Positions 38,840 through 49,224 are shown, counted from the first letter of the stretch. The stretch: DNA of 64,000 nucleotides from Spraguea lophii (GCA_001887945.1 LDOQ01000066.1:62001-126000), one strand, 5' to 3'. A program made the numbers and translations. The notes: a model not told the origin generated them from the sequence alone.

Positions 38840-39898
38840 TTATTTTTCAAGTGATTTTACTTTTATCTCCTTCCCTCTTATCTGATCTTCCTTTGATCGT
38901 ACAAGACGACTAAACGGCCCATATTCATCATCAAATATGAATTTAAACAAAACACCATACCACGATGTATAATAGTGTAAACAGTCGTAATATTCCGGTG
39001 CAATTTCTTTTACACGTGGAAGATTGTCCCATGGAACACTTGGAAAATCATGATGCTCATTATGATACCCTATATTCATAAATAAAGTATTCAATATTCC
39101 ATAATAAGAATATGTTTCCTGCCCATCAACACTTATAAAATGTTCCTGAATTAAATGTGCACCTGCTGGATGTATACTATATGCCATCCATGTAGAAAGA
39201 CTCCAAAATGCTATTGCAGATATTCCAAAAAAATAATATATCGCATAAATAAATATTGCGTGTATAACAACATTTACAATTTCATAAGAAGTAATTTTCT
39301 TTCTGATAAAAAATCCTCTGATAGCATAAAATAACGGATAAATTAAAATATAAAATATCTTTGTTACAAAATTGTATGAAAATAAAGTAATTTCTATATC
39401 CAATGGAAGATCAGGATCTTTACCTTCAACACCCAAATATAAATGATGATCTAAATGATATTTTTTAAAAGATGCAGCCATAGGAATAATTACAGGAGCA
39501 TTAGCAACAATTCCTACCAATTGATCAACAAATAAATTTCTAAAAGTAGAAAGATGACAACATTCATGAACAATAACACCAGAGAGAGCAGCAAGACTTG
39601 CGCCATAAAAATAAGCGAAACAAAAAAATAAAATATAATTGGAAGAAATCAAGGTAGAGATATAACATCCTATAATAAATAAAATAAAAGATAATATGGT
39701 AATAATAATAGTCTTGAAACTGTATCCATATAAATTTTTTATCTCTGGATGATCTTGTAATATTTTCAGTTTTCTTTTGTAATGAGGTTCATCCATTCTA
39801 TCTTCAGCAAATTTTCTTCTCTTGAAATTACTTCTATCCCATTTTCCTAAAAAATAAGGTTCTCTTTCATCATAAAAAACCATAAAACAAAAATCCAT
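38840..39898 (-). CDS. Sphingolipid delta-4 desaturase (dihydroceramide desaturase)
   Basis: Di-iron membrane desaturase introducing the delta-4 double bond of ceramide in the ER. The 352-residue protein starts with the Lipid_DES region (DEPHYKRKLKILQDHPEIKNL). It has the three histidine boxes HECCH (111-115), HLDHH (148-152) and HNEHH (279-283). The family-specific segments QEHFISVDGQETYSYYG and FPSVPWDNLPRVKEIAPEYYD are present. Four to six hydrophobic segments surround them. All metal ligands appear intact. An ATG at residue 6 is an alternative start; neither has a CCC element. It indicates that the organism still modifies ceramide. Confidence 0.93.
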   Translation of the reverse strand: MDFCFMVFYDEREPYFLGKWDRSNFKRRKFAEDRMDEPHYKRKLKILQDHPEIKNLYGYSFKTIIITILSFILFIIGCYISTLISSNYILFFCFAYFYGASLAALSGVIVHECCHLSTFRNLFVDQLVGIVANAPVIIPMAASFKKYHLDHHLYLGVEGKDPDLPLDIEITLFSYNFVTKIFYILIYPLFYAIRGFFIRKKITSYEIVNVVIHAIFIYAIYYFFGISAIAFWSLSTWMAYSIHPAGAHLIQEHFISVDGQETYSYYGILNTLFMNIGYHNEHHDFPSVPWDNLPRVKEIAPEYYDCLHYYTSWYGVLFKFIFDDEYGPFSRLVRSKEDQIRGKEIKVKSLEK

Positions 39899-40222
39899 GA
39901 TTCATTTAAAAAAGAGATTGTGACAAATTAATTTTCTTAGATTTAATCAATCATACCTCCTCTTTAATGTCAAATAGAAAACCTAAAAATCTTATTGATC
40001 CAATAGTATAAAACCAATAATTTCAAACACCAATCAGTTTTATAATTTGATGGATTTTATATAAATTTTTTTTTATTGTTAAAATCATCATAAGAAAATA
40101 TCGCAGAATGCAATACGATTACATCGATTATAATTTTTTTTCACTTACAATTTCTAGAAAAAATATTTAATAAAGAAATTTACTATACTTTTATTTCTAA
40201 TAATTTTGATTATTATTGATAT
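39899..40222. other. Intergenic, nothing recognised
   Basis: A+T-rich sequence between the desaturase start and the 3' end of the Pop5-like gene. A GTAAGT on the minus strand near 40143 is not associated with an open frame. Confidence 0.45.
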
Positions 40223-40512
40223 TTAAACCATAGTTTCAACTGATTTAATATTTAAATACATACCATCGTATCCTCCACATAAAAACAATGCAGCATGCGC
40301 TCTAACAAACAATTCTTTCTTTACTGCTTTAATTTTCAAATGATTCTTACCGATAATTTCTATTTTTATATTTTCTACTAAAAAACTACCTCCAAAACGT
40401 TTAACTATCTCATAGATCAACATATTTAATTTATTTCCTTCCAATTGAAGCTTTTTATTCTTAAATTCACTAAATTAAATAAAACTTACATTTTATATTC
40501 TCTTTCTAACAT
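40223..40512 (-). CDS. POP5: RNase P/MRP subunit, Pop5/Rpp14-like (two exons)
   Basis: Small protein of the tRNA- and rRNA-processing enzymes RNase P/MRP. The contiguous frame has no good start: its first ATG is at 40423, inside the conserved part. Removing GTAAGTTTTATTTAATTTAG (40470-40489) joins exon 1 (40512-40490, MLEREYK plus two bases) to exon 2 in frame, giving 89 residues. The joined N-terminus (LEREYKIEFKNK) fits the first strand of Pop5, and LIYEIVKRFGG, IKIEIIGKNHLKIK and AHAALFLCGGYDG fit the rest. It is shorter than human POP5 (163). Identity is moderately sure, splicing fairly sure. Confidence 0.6.
40470..40489 (-). other. Predicted 20-base spliceosomal intron
   Basis: Minus-strand sequence GTAAGTTTTATTTAATTTAG: the microsporidian 5' splice consensus GTAAGT, a TTTAAT branch-like element next to the 3' end, and AG. 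It sits after the second base of codon 8. Removal restores an open frame from an upstream ATG into the Pop5-like sequence; retention gives ATG-TAA. Confidence 0.65.
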
Positions 40513-40774
40513 AGGACTGATTTATAGATTATTTTTAAAAAAATAATCTTAATAGTAAATGAAAGAAGGAATTTTTTCGTTCTGGTGGAAAACAAAAAAA
40601 AATATAAATAATAAAATATTATATTCACTATTTATAAATATAATTTTTTATTATTTGTAATAACCATGTATTATACCAATTATCTTTTGTTCTAAACTAT
40701 TTTATATTTATTATATAAAACAAAGAAATTATAGAATATAATTTATTGTTGATTATTATAATCCAAGGATTAAA
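40513..40774. other. Upstream region of Pop5-like gene
   Basis: Contains TTCGTTCTGGTGGAAAACAAAA near 40578-40600, closely related to the sequence at 2325-2360 upstream of the Sac1 gene. Nothing else was recognised. Confidence 0.4.
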
Positions 40775-40840
40775 AATAGTATACCATGATAATCCATAAC
40801 CAATCAGAAAACTTCTATCAATAAACGTTTTATAAAAGGA
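40775..40840 (-). repeat. Dispersed repeat family R, copy 9 (truncated)
   Basis: On the minus strand: TTTTATAAAACGTTTATTGATAG, AAGTTTTCTGATTGGTTATGG, TTATCATGGTATAC. Only the 5' part of the family is recognisable. Confidence 0.6.
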
Positions 40841-41029
40841 GGATATTATAATATATTTTGAAAATATCAGGATAATAATGTAATATGTTTGAAGAAATTA
40901 CAAACATAACAAATAAAAGTTACATAAAGAATATAAATATAACTTCTAATATAAAAGATTGAAAAGAAAATAATTGTTTCCATTAATAAAACTTCAAAGA
41001 AAAACATTTGAACTATGATTTAATTAATT

Positions 41030-42991
41030 CTAATCAAATAACAGAGAAAGCGCAGCTAAACAATTTTCAAATCTTGCATGATTATCTAAATTAATTTCTA
41101 TGCTTTGATTAGAGCTTTCTAACTTAAAACTATTTTCTGTTATAAAATCAGTGCTATCTTTATCATAATACGTATATTTAGAATCATTTATATAAATATC
41201 ACCTATGTGTGTTCCACTAAACTCATTAAATAGGCTTATTGTATATCCTCTCCATATTATATATCTTCGCATCCATAACAATGTACAGGGTGATTTATTT
41301 CCTCGGCAGTTTGCATAACCTTTATACCAGATAGTAAAATAATGATGTCTCATTTGAATCCATGTTAAAAGATCATTATTTTGAACGATGCGTCTGTTTA
41401 ACATTCTTAGATCTTCAATGGCTATGTAAGTAAGTGAATATCTTATACTTTCTAGAAATGGTTTTGTTGATGCGATAAAAAGATTTTTTAAAAGTTTAAA
41501 AATATTAGGTTGGTTATGAGAAGATAATGCAATGGTTGCTGTTTTTCTTTTATTCTGATAGAGGGTTAGTTCTTTTTTAGGAACGATGATTTCTGTGAAA
41601 TAATTCTTAATTTTATTACTTCCGTTAGTAAATTTTGATTTTATTTCTATTCTGAGATCTAAATCTTTGTTGTTAAGATCTAATTCAAAAAATCCAAATT
41701 TCTCAATAGGCTCATTATTCTCTGTAGATCTAGAATATACTATTCTATTGTTTTGAATAATTTGTATATCAAGATAACCTATATTGTCTTTGACAGAGTT
41801 TTTCATATTAATTTTTTCTATTTCTAAATATACTTTTCCTGGGAACATATTAACCTGTAAATTTTCTATTGGAAGATTTCCTTGTTGTAACATTCTTAAA
41901 TCTGACATACTAAGATAATGAGATATACCAGAATTATCTCGCTTTTCTGCTTTTTCGATTTCTGTTTTTCTTTTCTCAATCTCAAGTGTATATTTAGATT
42001 CCATCTTCTCATCTTCTTTCGTTTTTGAATCACCTTCTATATTACTATCAGCCTCTGTTTTCAAACTTCCTTCTTCTGTTTTCATATTCTCTTCTTCCAT
42101 ACTCTCTTCATTTGTTTTTAAACTTTCTTCCTCTATATTATTATCAGTTTCTATTTTTTCTTCATTTACCTTTTTATCTTCTACTTTTCTATCGTTTAAA
42201 TCATCCATACTAATTAACACATCCAAAGAACTATTTACATCATCCAGAAAACCTGTTTCTACCTTCTCATTAAACTCCCCTTCACATATTTCGTCGGCTG
42301 CTCGACATTCAAACCCAATATTTTTTATAAACTTCTCTTCATTTATCTCCTCTAGCTTATTAAGGCCGTCAACGATTTCATTTTCCAATTTTTGCTCTAA
42401 AATATCTTTTCTTGTTCTTTTTTTCTCATCATGAGGTTCATGGTTTACCAAATTAAAATCAACGTTTCTAGTCATATACTCATAACCTTTGCGGTATTTA
42501 CTTACTTTTTCTGAAACATTTGATACGTCATTTGAAACAATCGTAGATACAGCCGACACATTGGATGTTTTACTCCAATTTTGCATCAATTTTAACAATT
42601 TTTCATCTCTACACAAATCAATAGGATGAATACCATTGATATTTTTCTTTATTGGACAATCTTTTTTAAGAATATCTTTAATGATATTTATATCTCCTAT
42701 CAATAAAAAATAATGTAAAATGTTATTTCCGCCACTATCTTCATAACTAAACTGTTCGTAACCACACCTTCTATATACTTGCATTGCAATATTCCACATA
42801 TCTCCACATTCATTTTGTATATACCTTCCTACCACATATTGTAAAAGATTTTGATCTTTAACTCTTCCTAATGTAGGAATTTCAACAAATGAACAACATA
42901 TCTGATCTAAAACATTAAATTTCTTTGATTCTAACATAAAAATAACCTTTCTTATGCTTAATTCATCTACGTATCTAAATACCTCCTCCAT
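41030..42991 (-). CDS. Ankyrin plus anillin/Bud4-like C2-PH protein
   Basis: A 653-residue protein. An ankyrin-like pair is near residues 80-140 (GGNNILHYFLLIGDINIIKDIL and GIHPIDLCRDEKLLKLM). A Glu/Lys-rich disordered middle (about 200-370) contains tandem EEESLKTNEES-like units. A C2-like anillin homology segment follows (GKVYLEIEKINMKNSVKDNIGYLDI, about 395). A C-terminal PH domain comes last (LLWMRRYIIWRGYTISLFNEF through SIEINLDNHARF). C2-PH order with ILRG-like W residues resembles anillin/Bud4, which organises septins at division. The ankyrin part is not typical. The assignment is inferred; other PH proteins remain possible. No CCC element was seen. Confidence 0.5.
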   Translation of the reverse strand: MEEVFRYVDELSIRKVIFMLESKKFNVLDQICCSFVEIPTLGRVKDQNLLQYVVGRYIQNECGDMWNIAMQVYRRCGYEQFSYEDSGGNNILHYFLLIGDINIIKDILKKDCPIKKNINGIHPIDLCRDEKLLKLMQNWSKTSNVSAVSTIVSNDVSNVSEKVSKYRKGYEYMTRNVDFNLVNHEPHDEKKRTRKDILEQKLENEIVDGLNKLEEINEEKFIKNIGFECRAADEICEGEFNEKVETGFLDDVNSSLDVLISMDDLNDRKVEDKKVNEEKIETDNNIEEESLKTNEESMEEENMKTEEGSLKTEADSNIEGDSKTKEDEKMESKYTLEIEKRKTEIEKAEKRDNSGISHYLSMSDLRMLQQGNLPIENLQVNMFPGKVYLEIEKINMKNSVKDNIGYLDIQIIQNNRIVYSRSTENNEPIEKFGFFELDLNNKDLDLRIEIKSKFTNGSNKIKNYFTEIIVPKKELTLYQNKRKTATIALSSHNQPNIFKLLKNLFIASTKPFLESIRYSLTYIAIEDLRMLNRRIVQNNDLLTWIQMRHHYFTIWYKGYANCRGNKSPCTLLWMRRYIIWRGYTISLFNEFSGTHIGDIYINDSKYTYYDKDSTDFITENSFKLESSNQSIEINLDNHARFENCLAALSLLFD

Positions 42992-43556
42992 GGATTTGTT
43001 TAATCAAGAGTTTTATTTATTTTTAATCAAAATTAAAAATCAACTATAATAATTCATGCACATTAAAATACTATTTATTTATGTTTCCTTTTTAAATATT
43101 TAACTAAAAACAATATTTTATCTTTATTCCAAAAAAAATGTTTTAATTTATCTTAAAAAGAATTATGTGATGTTTTTGATAAATTATATTTTTATAAAAA
43201 TGACATATATTTTATATTTCATAATTTTTATATTTTGTGTATTTCATAAATTTATTGATAATAACATTTAGAAAAGAAAAAATGATATAAAAATTTTTAA
43301 GGTAAAAATAGTAATTATATATTAATACATATTCGTCGTATTATTGTATAATAAAAATATTTGTTTCATATTAGTTATAACATTTTCATCTCCTGCTGAT
43401 TCTTTTCTTTTTGTAGAGTTTGTGTAATAAAAGAATTAAATTTTAAAATATAAAAACTATTATTTTTTATAAACATTCTATTTCATATGAATTTTTTAAG
43501 ATAAATAGAAATTATTTTTAGAAAGTTAATTTAAAGATAAATTCAAGAATTATTTG
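42992..43556. other. Intergenic, nothing recognised
   Basis: About 560 A+T-rich bases between the anillin-like gene start and repeat copy 10. No motif was recognised. Confidence 0.5.
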
Positions 43557-43995
43557 GTTTTTTAAATGAAACTTTTATTTATACAAATTTTTTAGCGTGT
43601 TGTGGTTTGAGATTGTTGGTATATAAAACATATCCAATCTTATAATGGCAGATTTCATTAGAGATATACATGGTTATAAGATATTTATATATATTCCAAT
43701 TGAAAGTAATTAATTAGGATATAAATAAATATCACTAAGTTAATATGCGAATTAATCTCATTTTATCTTATGTATTAGAAAATTAAAGTTTTTCGTATGG
43801 CCATGTTGATGCCTCTCTCGGCCTTTTAAGCTTTTAATCACTTTTTTGGTATAATATTTGGCAACCCATTAATTAATACGGAGATGGCAATTACATCAGA
43901 TAAGTATTACTTCAATATATTAATGAAGTATTGTAGAAGGTATAGCCAATGCTATTGAACATCACCGAACAACCTTTCTCTTCTACCTTTTATTC
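43557..43995 (+). repeat. Dispersed repeat family R, copy 10 (near full length)
   Basis: Starts TTAAATGAAACTTTTATTTATA and ends near AGCCAATGCTATTGAACATC and CTTTCTCTTCTACC, matching both ends of copy 12. The middle has CTCTCGGCCTTTTAAG where copy 12 has the AAATCTC/GAGATTT hairpin. It is about 440 bases long, against about 370 for copy 12. Confidence 0.68.
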
Positions 43996-44181
43996 TTTTA
44001 AAATTTAAATAATAGAATAACTCTTTCGATATTTTTCACTAAAAATCTATAATATCCTATATTTTTATTTATTTAATGATTTTTTATAACCGTAAATGTT
44101 TTATTACATATAGAAATATTCTATAATTTAATCAAATTTATATTTTTTGATTTTCACCTGTATATAATATTGTTGTAATTG

Positions 44182-45516
44182 TTAATTTATTAAATTTATT
44201 TCTTCATAATAATTTAAAGCTTGATGAAAATAGTTAATAATTTCTTGTGATGCTGAAAATAAAATTACTAAATTATTTGATTCAGTTGTTTTGGCTATGG
44301 TTATTATATATGCATTATTAATAAAAGGATTTAAATTCCTAGGTCTACAAACTTCAGGAAAGTCTGGTATTTCCATTATATTATTTCCTGTTAAATCTAA
44401 ATTTCTTAATTTTTCTAATTTAAAAACGTTTCTATTAATTCTGGTTATTCTATTTCTACATAAACGCAGATAAAGTAAATCTTTTAAATTTTCTATTTCA
44501 TCGCATATTTCTGTTATTCTATTGTTATTTGCGATTATAACTTTTAAATTAATAATTTGAGTAAGGCAATATATAGAATCAAGAGAATTATTAGATATTT
44601 GTATTTTATATAAATTCTTTAAATTATAAGCATTTGAACATATATTTTTTATATTATTTTCTTTCAAATATAAAATTTGTAAGTATCTGCAATTAAAAAT
44701 ATGTGGAAAAAATTCCAATGAATTATCATTCATATTCAATATTTTTAAATTTGGAAAAACTTTAGCCAATTTAGCTGATCTAAATATATTTCTAGATTCG
44801 GATGGGAATTTCAGAATCAAATGATTTAATGATTCAATTTTATAATGAATCATATTTATATTGAAAGTTTCTACAGATAATTCTAAATTTTTTAGATTGT
44901 AAAAGGTTTGTGGGAATAACTGTAAATAAATTATACTTGTAGTTTTTAACTTCAATTCTTTTAGATTTGTAAAAAAATTAAACATAGATCCTATTTCATC
45001 ATTTTTAAGTATATTAGTTCTATAAATCAATGATTCTACATTATTAGATTTTAATATATATTTTGTAACTAAAAAATTATATGATATATCTAAAAATAAA
45101 AGTTTAGGAAAAGATATATCTAAATCATACACTGTTTTATCCCCTATAAATATTATATCTCCTTTTTTACATTGTGTGAATGAAACATTTAAATATATAA
45201 CCTCTTTAAAAACTGGGATATTTTTCAAACTATCCATTGTATTTCCAGTAACATCGATAGCTTTAAGTTTTTTAAATTTTCCTAGACAATCAAGTATTTT
45301 ATTATATTTTATATCTAATGATATTATATATTCGATATCATAATTATCGTGTTTTAATGTATCTAATAATATCTGATATGATTTTATATAATAACGATTT
45401 AAAGAATAAATATCCGTATTTATGAAATTTTCTATTGAAAATGGATTATCGCTATAATTATTAAAATCATCTTCTGTATTTTTGATAAAGAAAAAATAAA
45501 GAATAAAAATAATCAT
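44182..45516 (-). CDS. Secreted leucine-rich-repeat protein
   Basis: A 444-residue protein with an N-terminal hydrophobic signal segment (MIIFILYFFFIKN) and about 12 leucine-rich repeats from about 75 to 390. Examples are LKAIDVTGNTMDSLKNIPVF, LKILNMNDNSLEFFPHIF, LQILYLKENNIKNIC and LRNLDLTGNNIMEIPDFP. The repeat length of 22-24 with N-x-I/L pattern is typical of the SDS22-like/plant-like type. The C-terminal 50 residues cap the solenoid. No membrane anchor is seen, so it is probably secreted or luminal. LRR families are expanded in Nosema-like microsporidia (general knowledge). Its partner is unknown. Confidence 0.82.
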   Translation of the reverse strand: MIIFILYFFFIKNTEDDFNNYSDNPFSIENFINTDIYSLNRYYIKSYQILLDTLKHDNYDIEYIISLDIKYNKILDCLGKFKKLKAIDVTGNTMDSLKNIPVFKEVIYLNVSFTQCKKGDIIFIGDKTVYDLDISFPKLLFLDISYNFLVTKYILKSNNVESLIYRTNILKNDEIGSMFNFFTNLKELKLKTTSIIYLQLFPQTFYNLKNLELSVETFNINMIHYKIESLNHLILKFPSESRNIFRSAKLAKVFPNLKILNMNDNSLEFFPHIFNCRYLQILYLKENNIKNICSNAYNLKNLYKIQISNNSLDSIYCLTQIINLKVIIANNNRITEICDEIENLKDLLYLRLCRNRITRINRNVFKLEKLRNLDLTGNNIMEIPDFPEVCRPRNLNPFINNAYIITIAKTTESNNLVILFSASQEIINYFHQALNYYEEINLIN

Positions 45517-46811
45517 AATATAACCGTAGAGATAATAGATTTATATCTTTTAAAATTTACTATTGATAATTTATTGAAATTATACTTTTAAATTATTTTT
45601 TTCAACAAAATAATCTTTAATAGTTCAATCCAATTTACACTTTTTTTTGGAATATTAATATCATAAATTGAATTATCAATATTACTTGATAAAATTTTAT
45701 AATAAACCATAATTATATTATACATCTCAATTATACTTATTATTACATTATAATACAATAACAATATATTTTCAGTTATACACTATAATATTTTTGCATT
45801 TAAATATTTAAGAGATAATTTTAAAAAAAAATAAAAATGAAATCTGTATTACTTTTGTTAAATTTTAATGTATTCTTTCATATAAAACCCACGTTTTTAA
45901 TTATTAACTAAAATCCTTGAAATATATAAAAATTTAAGTCATTGAATCTTTCTTATTGTTAAAAAGTTTTTAAATTTTAATAATTAGTTTTATATATTTG
46001 AATAAAATATTTATATATTATCTTATATCAAAACTATCGTAGATATTATATTAATAATTTTAATATTTCAGAAAACAAATATCAGAAAACAAAAAGTTAT
46101 ATTACTTTTTATGTAATACCGATTAAATTATTTGTAAAATTATGTTATATTATTAATTTTTATGTTATACTATGTGTTCTATATAATTTGTATATTGAAA
46201 TATATTGCATATTTCTAGGATTTTATAACGTTTACATTAATTTTATTGTATAATGCATTTTTATTCATCACTGCTGGGATATAATACATTTTATTTCAAT
46301 CTTCACATTTTTTATTGCATAGCACTGGTTGAATTAATAACCAATACACAGTTATTTTACAAAATATTTATATTGTTCTGTAAGAAGAACAAATCTAAAG
46401 GTATGCCTGTGATACGTTGATAAAATCCCAATCCATATGAAATGATGAATATTTTTGAGACTGACTCTAAAAATATTTAATAAAACCTTTACTTTTAAAC
46501 CTCATCGTTTATTTAATATTTTTCTTCATAAACTCAAAAAGAGGTTTAAAAAGTTATATTATACAATCACTCAATTTTTACATTATTAATATCATAATCC
46601 TTCTTTTTAAACACAACTTATTTCAATTATATGTTCCGTATTTAGATATACACAAACTGTTAATTTCAATTGATTATAAATAATATAATCTTATTAAGAT
46701 AATACATTAATTTATAAAGTAAACTATCATCGTACAATATTTTTAGTTAATTAATTTAAAATGTTTATGCTAACATTTAGTTTAAATTAAACAAAATAAT
46801 TAGCCCCTAAA
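45517..46811. other. 1.3-kb gap, mostly featureless
   Basis: Very A+T-rich between divergent genes. At about 46478-46520, TTTAATAAAACCTTTACTTTTAAACCTC resembles the start of repeat family R but lacks the core, so I treat it as a possible eroded copy only. No gene or RNA was seen. Confidence 0.45.
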
Positions 46812-49181
46812 ATGAAGGATCTGTATGTTAGTCTATCATCATTACCTCCTAAAGAAGAAATTATTCAAAATTTAGGTTCTAAAAAAGAAGAAAAGAAAAT
46901 ACTGGCTATGCAATCTATGGTTGCTCTTATGAGTCAAGGTATAGATTTTAGTGATTATGTAGGTGTTACAGTTAAAGAGATTATTCCATTTGATAAGAAT
47001 AAAGATTTGAAGAGATTATTTTATTATTATTTAGAATTAATGAATAAAGTAGATAAGAAAGGTAGAATACTTGCTGAAATGCTATTAGTTACAAATCAAA
47101 TAAGAAAAGATATATCTAATCCTAATGAATATGTACGTTCATTGGCAATGAGATTTGCTTCTAAATTGGAAGAATACGAGATAGTAGAAATATTATTAAA
47201 ACCTATAAGAGATAATCTTACACATTTTCATGCAGATGTGAGAAAGAATGCATTTTATTGTTTGGCAGAAATCTATAAAAAATTTAAAGAAAATTTCACG
47301 GAAATACCTGAGCTTATTTTTGAAAGGTTAACTGTTGAAGGAGATTGTGGTGTTTTAATTCAAGGTTATATTTCTCTTAAAGAAATTAATGATGAATTGT
47401 TTCAAAAATTTAATAGGAAGATAAAAGTAGAATTGCAAGAGCCTGTGTTTCTTGAAATATTGATAGATAATTTAAATGAAATAAAAATGTTGGAAAAACT
47501 TTCTGAAATGAAAAATATACGGGTGGCTCTCAAAAGTTCAATAAAACTTTTAGAAAAAGCAAAGCAAGAAAAAAAGAAAAAAGAAATAGCAATGAAAATT
47601 ATAAGTTTAATACCACAGACTAAGGATACTGAGATATTAGATTCTGGTTCTATGATAATTATGAAGAATTCTTCTTTCTTTAAAGGAGAAACTCAACAAT
47701 TCCTTTCCATTTGTAATACATTCAATCGTATAGAAAAATTTATAGATTTTTTACTTGAAATATCTGATTCTCAGGATTATATTTTATTGGAAGATTTTCT
47801 TTTAGAAAAATTTCATTCATTGTTCAATCAAACACAAAAAGTATTTATATTACAGAAATTACAAAAACTTTCTGAGTGTAGTTATTCAAATAAAACACTT
47901 GAATTATTAAGAGATTGTGTTATTGGTAACAATCCTGAACTTGCTTTTGAATCTGTAAATTTTCTATCCAAGATAAAGAATGTTGATATTCTAATACAAG
48001 GTTTAAAAGCTACAAAATTTGGAAAAGTTTTTAGAAGCATTTTATCAACACTTTCAGAATTAATAGAATATCCGATGGTTTTATACGATTTGATAAAAGA
48101 AATAATAGAAAATGAACAAATATCAGATAATATATTTAATAGTTTCAGAGATCCATCTAAAATATTCTTTGGTGCAGATTTAGCTTTAGCATTATCTACA
48201 AATGTTAAGTTATATGAAAAACATAATAATTTGGAAAATGAAAAGCATGAAGAATTAAAAGCTGAGATTGAACAATTATTGATACAAATTATAAAGATTG
48301 GAAAAGAGATAAATTCTATTGATAAAAATTCATATAACATGATTATTATATGCATAAAGAATATAAAACAAACACAAGAGGATGCTCATATAGAAGAATT
48401 AGAAGAGAAGGTTTTATTTGATAAATATTTTATTTTACCACAACAGAAAAAAGAAAAGAAAATAATAGAAGAGGAATTTACGAAGGAAAAGGTATTCCAA
48501 CTTACAGGGTTAAGTGATCATCTTTTTATAGAGGCTAAGCTTAATTGTACTGTACTTAGTATAGATTTAGAAATATTGGTTGTAAATCAAACTAACAATC
48601 TTCTTCAAAATGTTACCTTTGATTTTACCACCAGCAATAATATTCAAGAAAACTTTACAATTCAACCATTTCTATTGAAACCTAGAACTGCTAAAAATTT
48701 AACATTCAGTTTCTGTGTGACTGAAATTTTTAATTCATTTATTACCGGAACAGTAATCTTTAATTTTTCTGACAAAGGAACATTAAAGGATTATGTGTTG
48801 AATCTATCTGAAATAAAAATACTTCTATCAGATTTCCTTCATCCTGCAAATATGTCAGATAGTGTTTTCAGAAATAAATGGGTAGGAATGGAATGGGAAA
48901 ATACATATACATACAGGTTTAATACCATGTTATCCTTACATTGTCTACTTAATGAAATATCTAAACACCTTAAAGCAAATGTTATACGTACAGAAAAAGA
49001 TGAAGAATTCATTGTTGCTAATCTCTGTACAACAACACTCCAAGGAGAAGAAATTTTAATAAATTTAACATTGCAAAAGAATGAAATGATAAACTTTGAT
49101 TGCAGAATAAGAAGCAATAAGGAAGTATTAGTTAAAGCTCTGACCACTGTGCTTGGTGATTGTCTTAGAGAAGTAAAATAA
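46812..49181 (+). CDS. SEC26: Coatomer subunit beta (beta-COP)
   Basis: COPI coat subunit for Golgi-to-ER vesicle transport. The 789-residue protein has the N-terminal HEAT-like adaptin region: GRILAEMLLVTNQIRKDISNPNEYVRSLAMRFASKL, with PNEYVR and the following FHADVRKNAFYCLAEIY typical of beta-COP. The C-terminal coatomer beta appendage begins near LTGLSDHLFIEAK and includes LKDYVLNLSEI and MSDSVFRNKWVGMEWEN. It is about 170-180 residues shorter than yeast Sec26 (973), consistent with reduction. AGCCCCTAAA stands before the ATG. It converges on uL14 with 43 bases between stops. Confidence 0.93.
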   Translation: MKDLYVSLSSLPPKEEIIQNLGSKKEEKKILAMQSMVALMSQGIDFSDYVGVTVKEIIPFDKNKDLKRLFYYYLELMNKVDKKGRILAEMLLVTNQIRKDISNPNEYVRSLAMRFASKLEEYEIVEILLKPIRDNLTHFHADVRKNAFYCLAEIYKKFKENFTEIPELIFERLTVEGDCGVLIQGYISLKEINDELFQKFNRKIKVELQEPVFLEILIDNLNEIKMLEKLSEMKNIRVALKSSIKLLEKAKQEKKKKEIAMKIISLIPQTKDTEILDSGSMIIMKNSSFFKGETQQFLSICNTFNRIEKFIDFLLEISDSQDYILLEDFLLEKFHSLFNQTQKVFILQKLQKLSECSYSNKTLELLRDCVIGNNPELAFESVNFLSKIKNVDILIQGLKATKFGKVFRSILSTLSELIEYPMVLYDLIKEIIENEQISDNIFNSFRDPSKIFFGADLALALSTNVKLYEKHNNLENEKHEELKAEIEQLLIQIIKIGKEINSIDKNSYNMIIICIKNIKQTQEDAHIEELEEKVLFDKYFILPQQKKEKKIIEEEFTKEKVFQLTGLSDHLFIEAKLNCTVLSIDLEILVVNQTNNLLQNVTFDFTTSNNIQENFTIQPFLLKPRTAKNLTFSFCVTEIFNSFITGTVIFNFSDKGTLKDYVLNLSEIKILLSDFLHPANMSDSVFRNKWVGMEWENTYTYRFNTMLSLHCLLNEISKHLKANVIRTEKDEEFIVANLCTTTLQGEEILINLTLQKNEMINFDCRIRSNKEVLVKALTTVLGDCLREVK

Positions 49182-49224
49182 AAGTTATATTAAAAAAATA
49201 TTTTCATCTTAAAAGATTTATTGA

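Noticed and set aside
43820..43900. CTCTCTCGGCCTTTTAAGC followed by ACTTTTTTGG resembles the 5' end of U2 snRNA
   Set aside because: The stretch aligns collinearly with the internal hairpin region of repeat family R (54140-54162), the branch-site pairing sequence GUAGUA is missing, and later U2 stems are not formed. The similarity is most likely accidental.
46478..46520. Possible fourteenth copy of repeat family R
   Set aside because: Only the A+T-rich start resembles the family; the diagnostic CCTTTGG core is absent.
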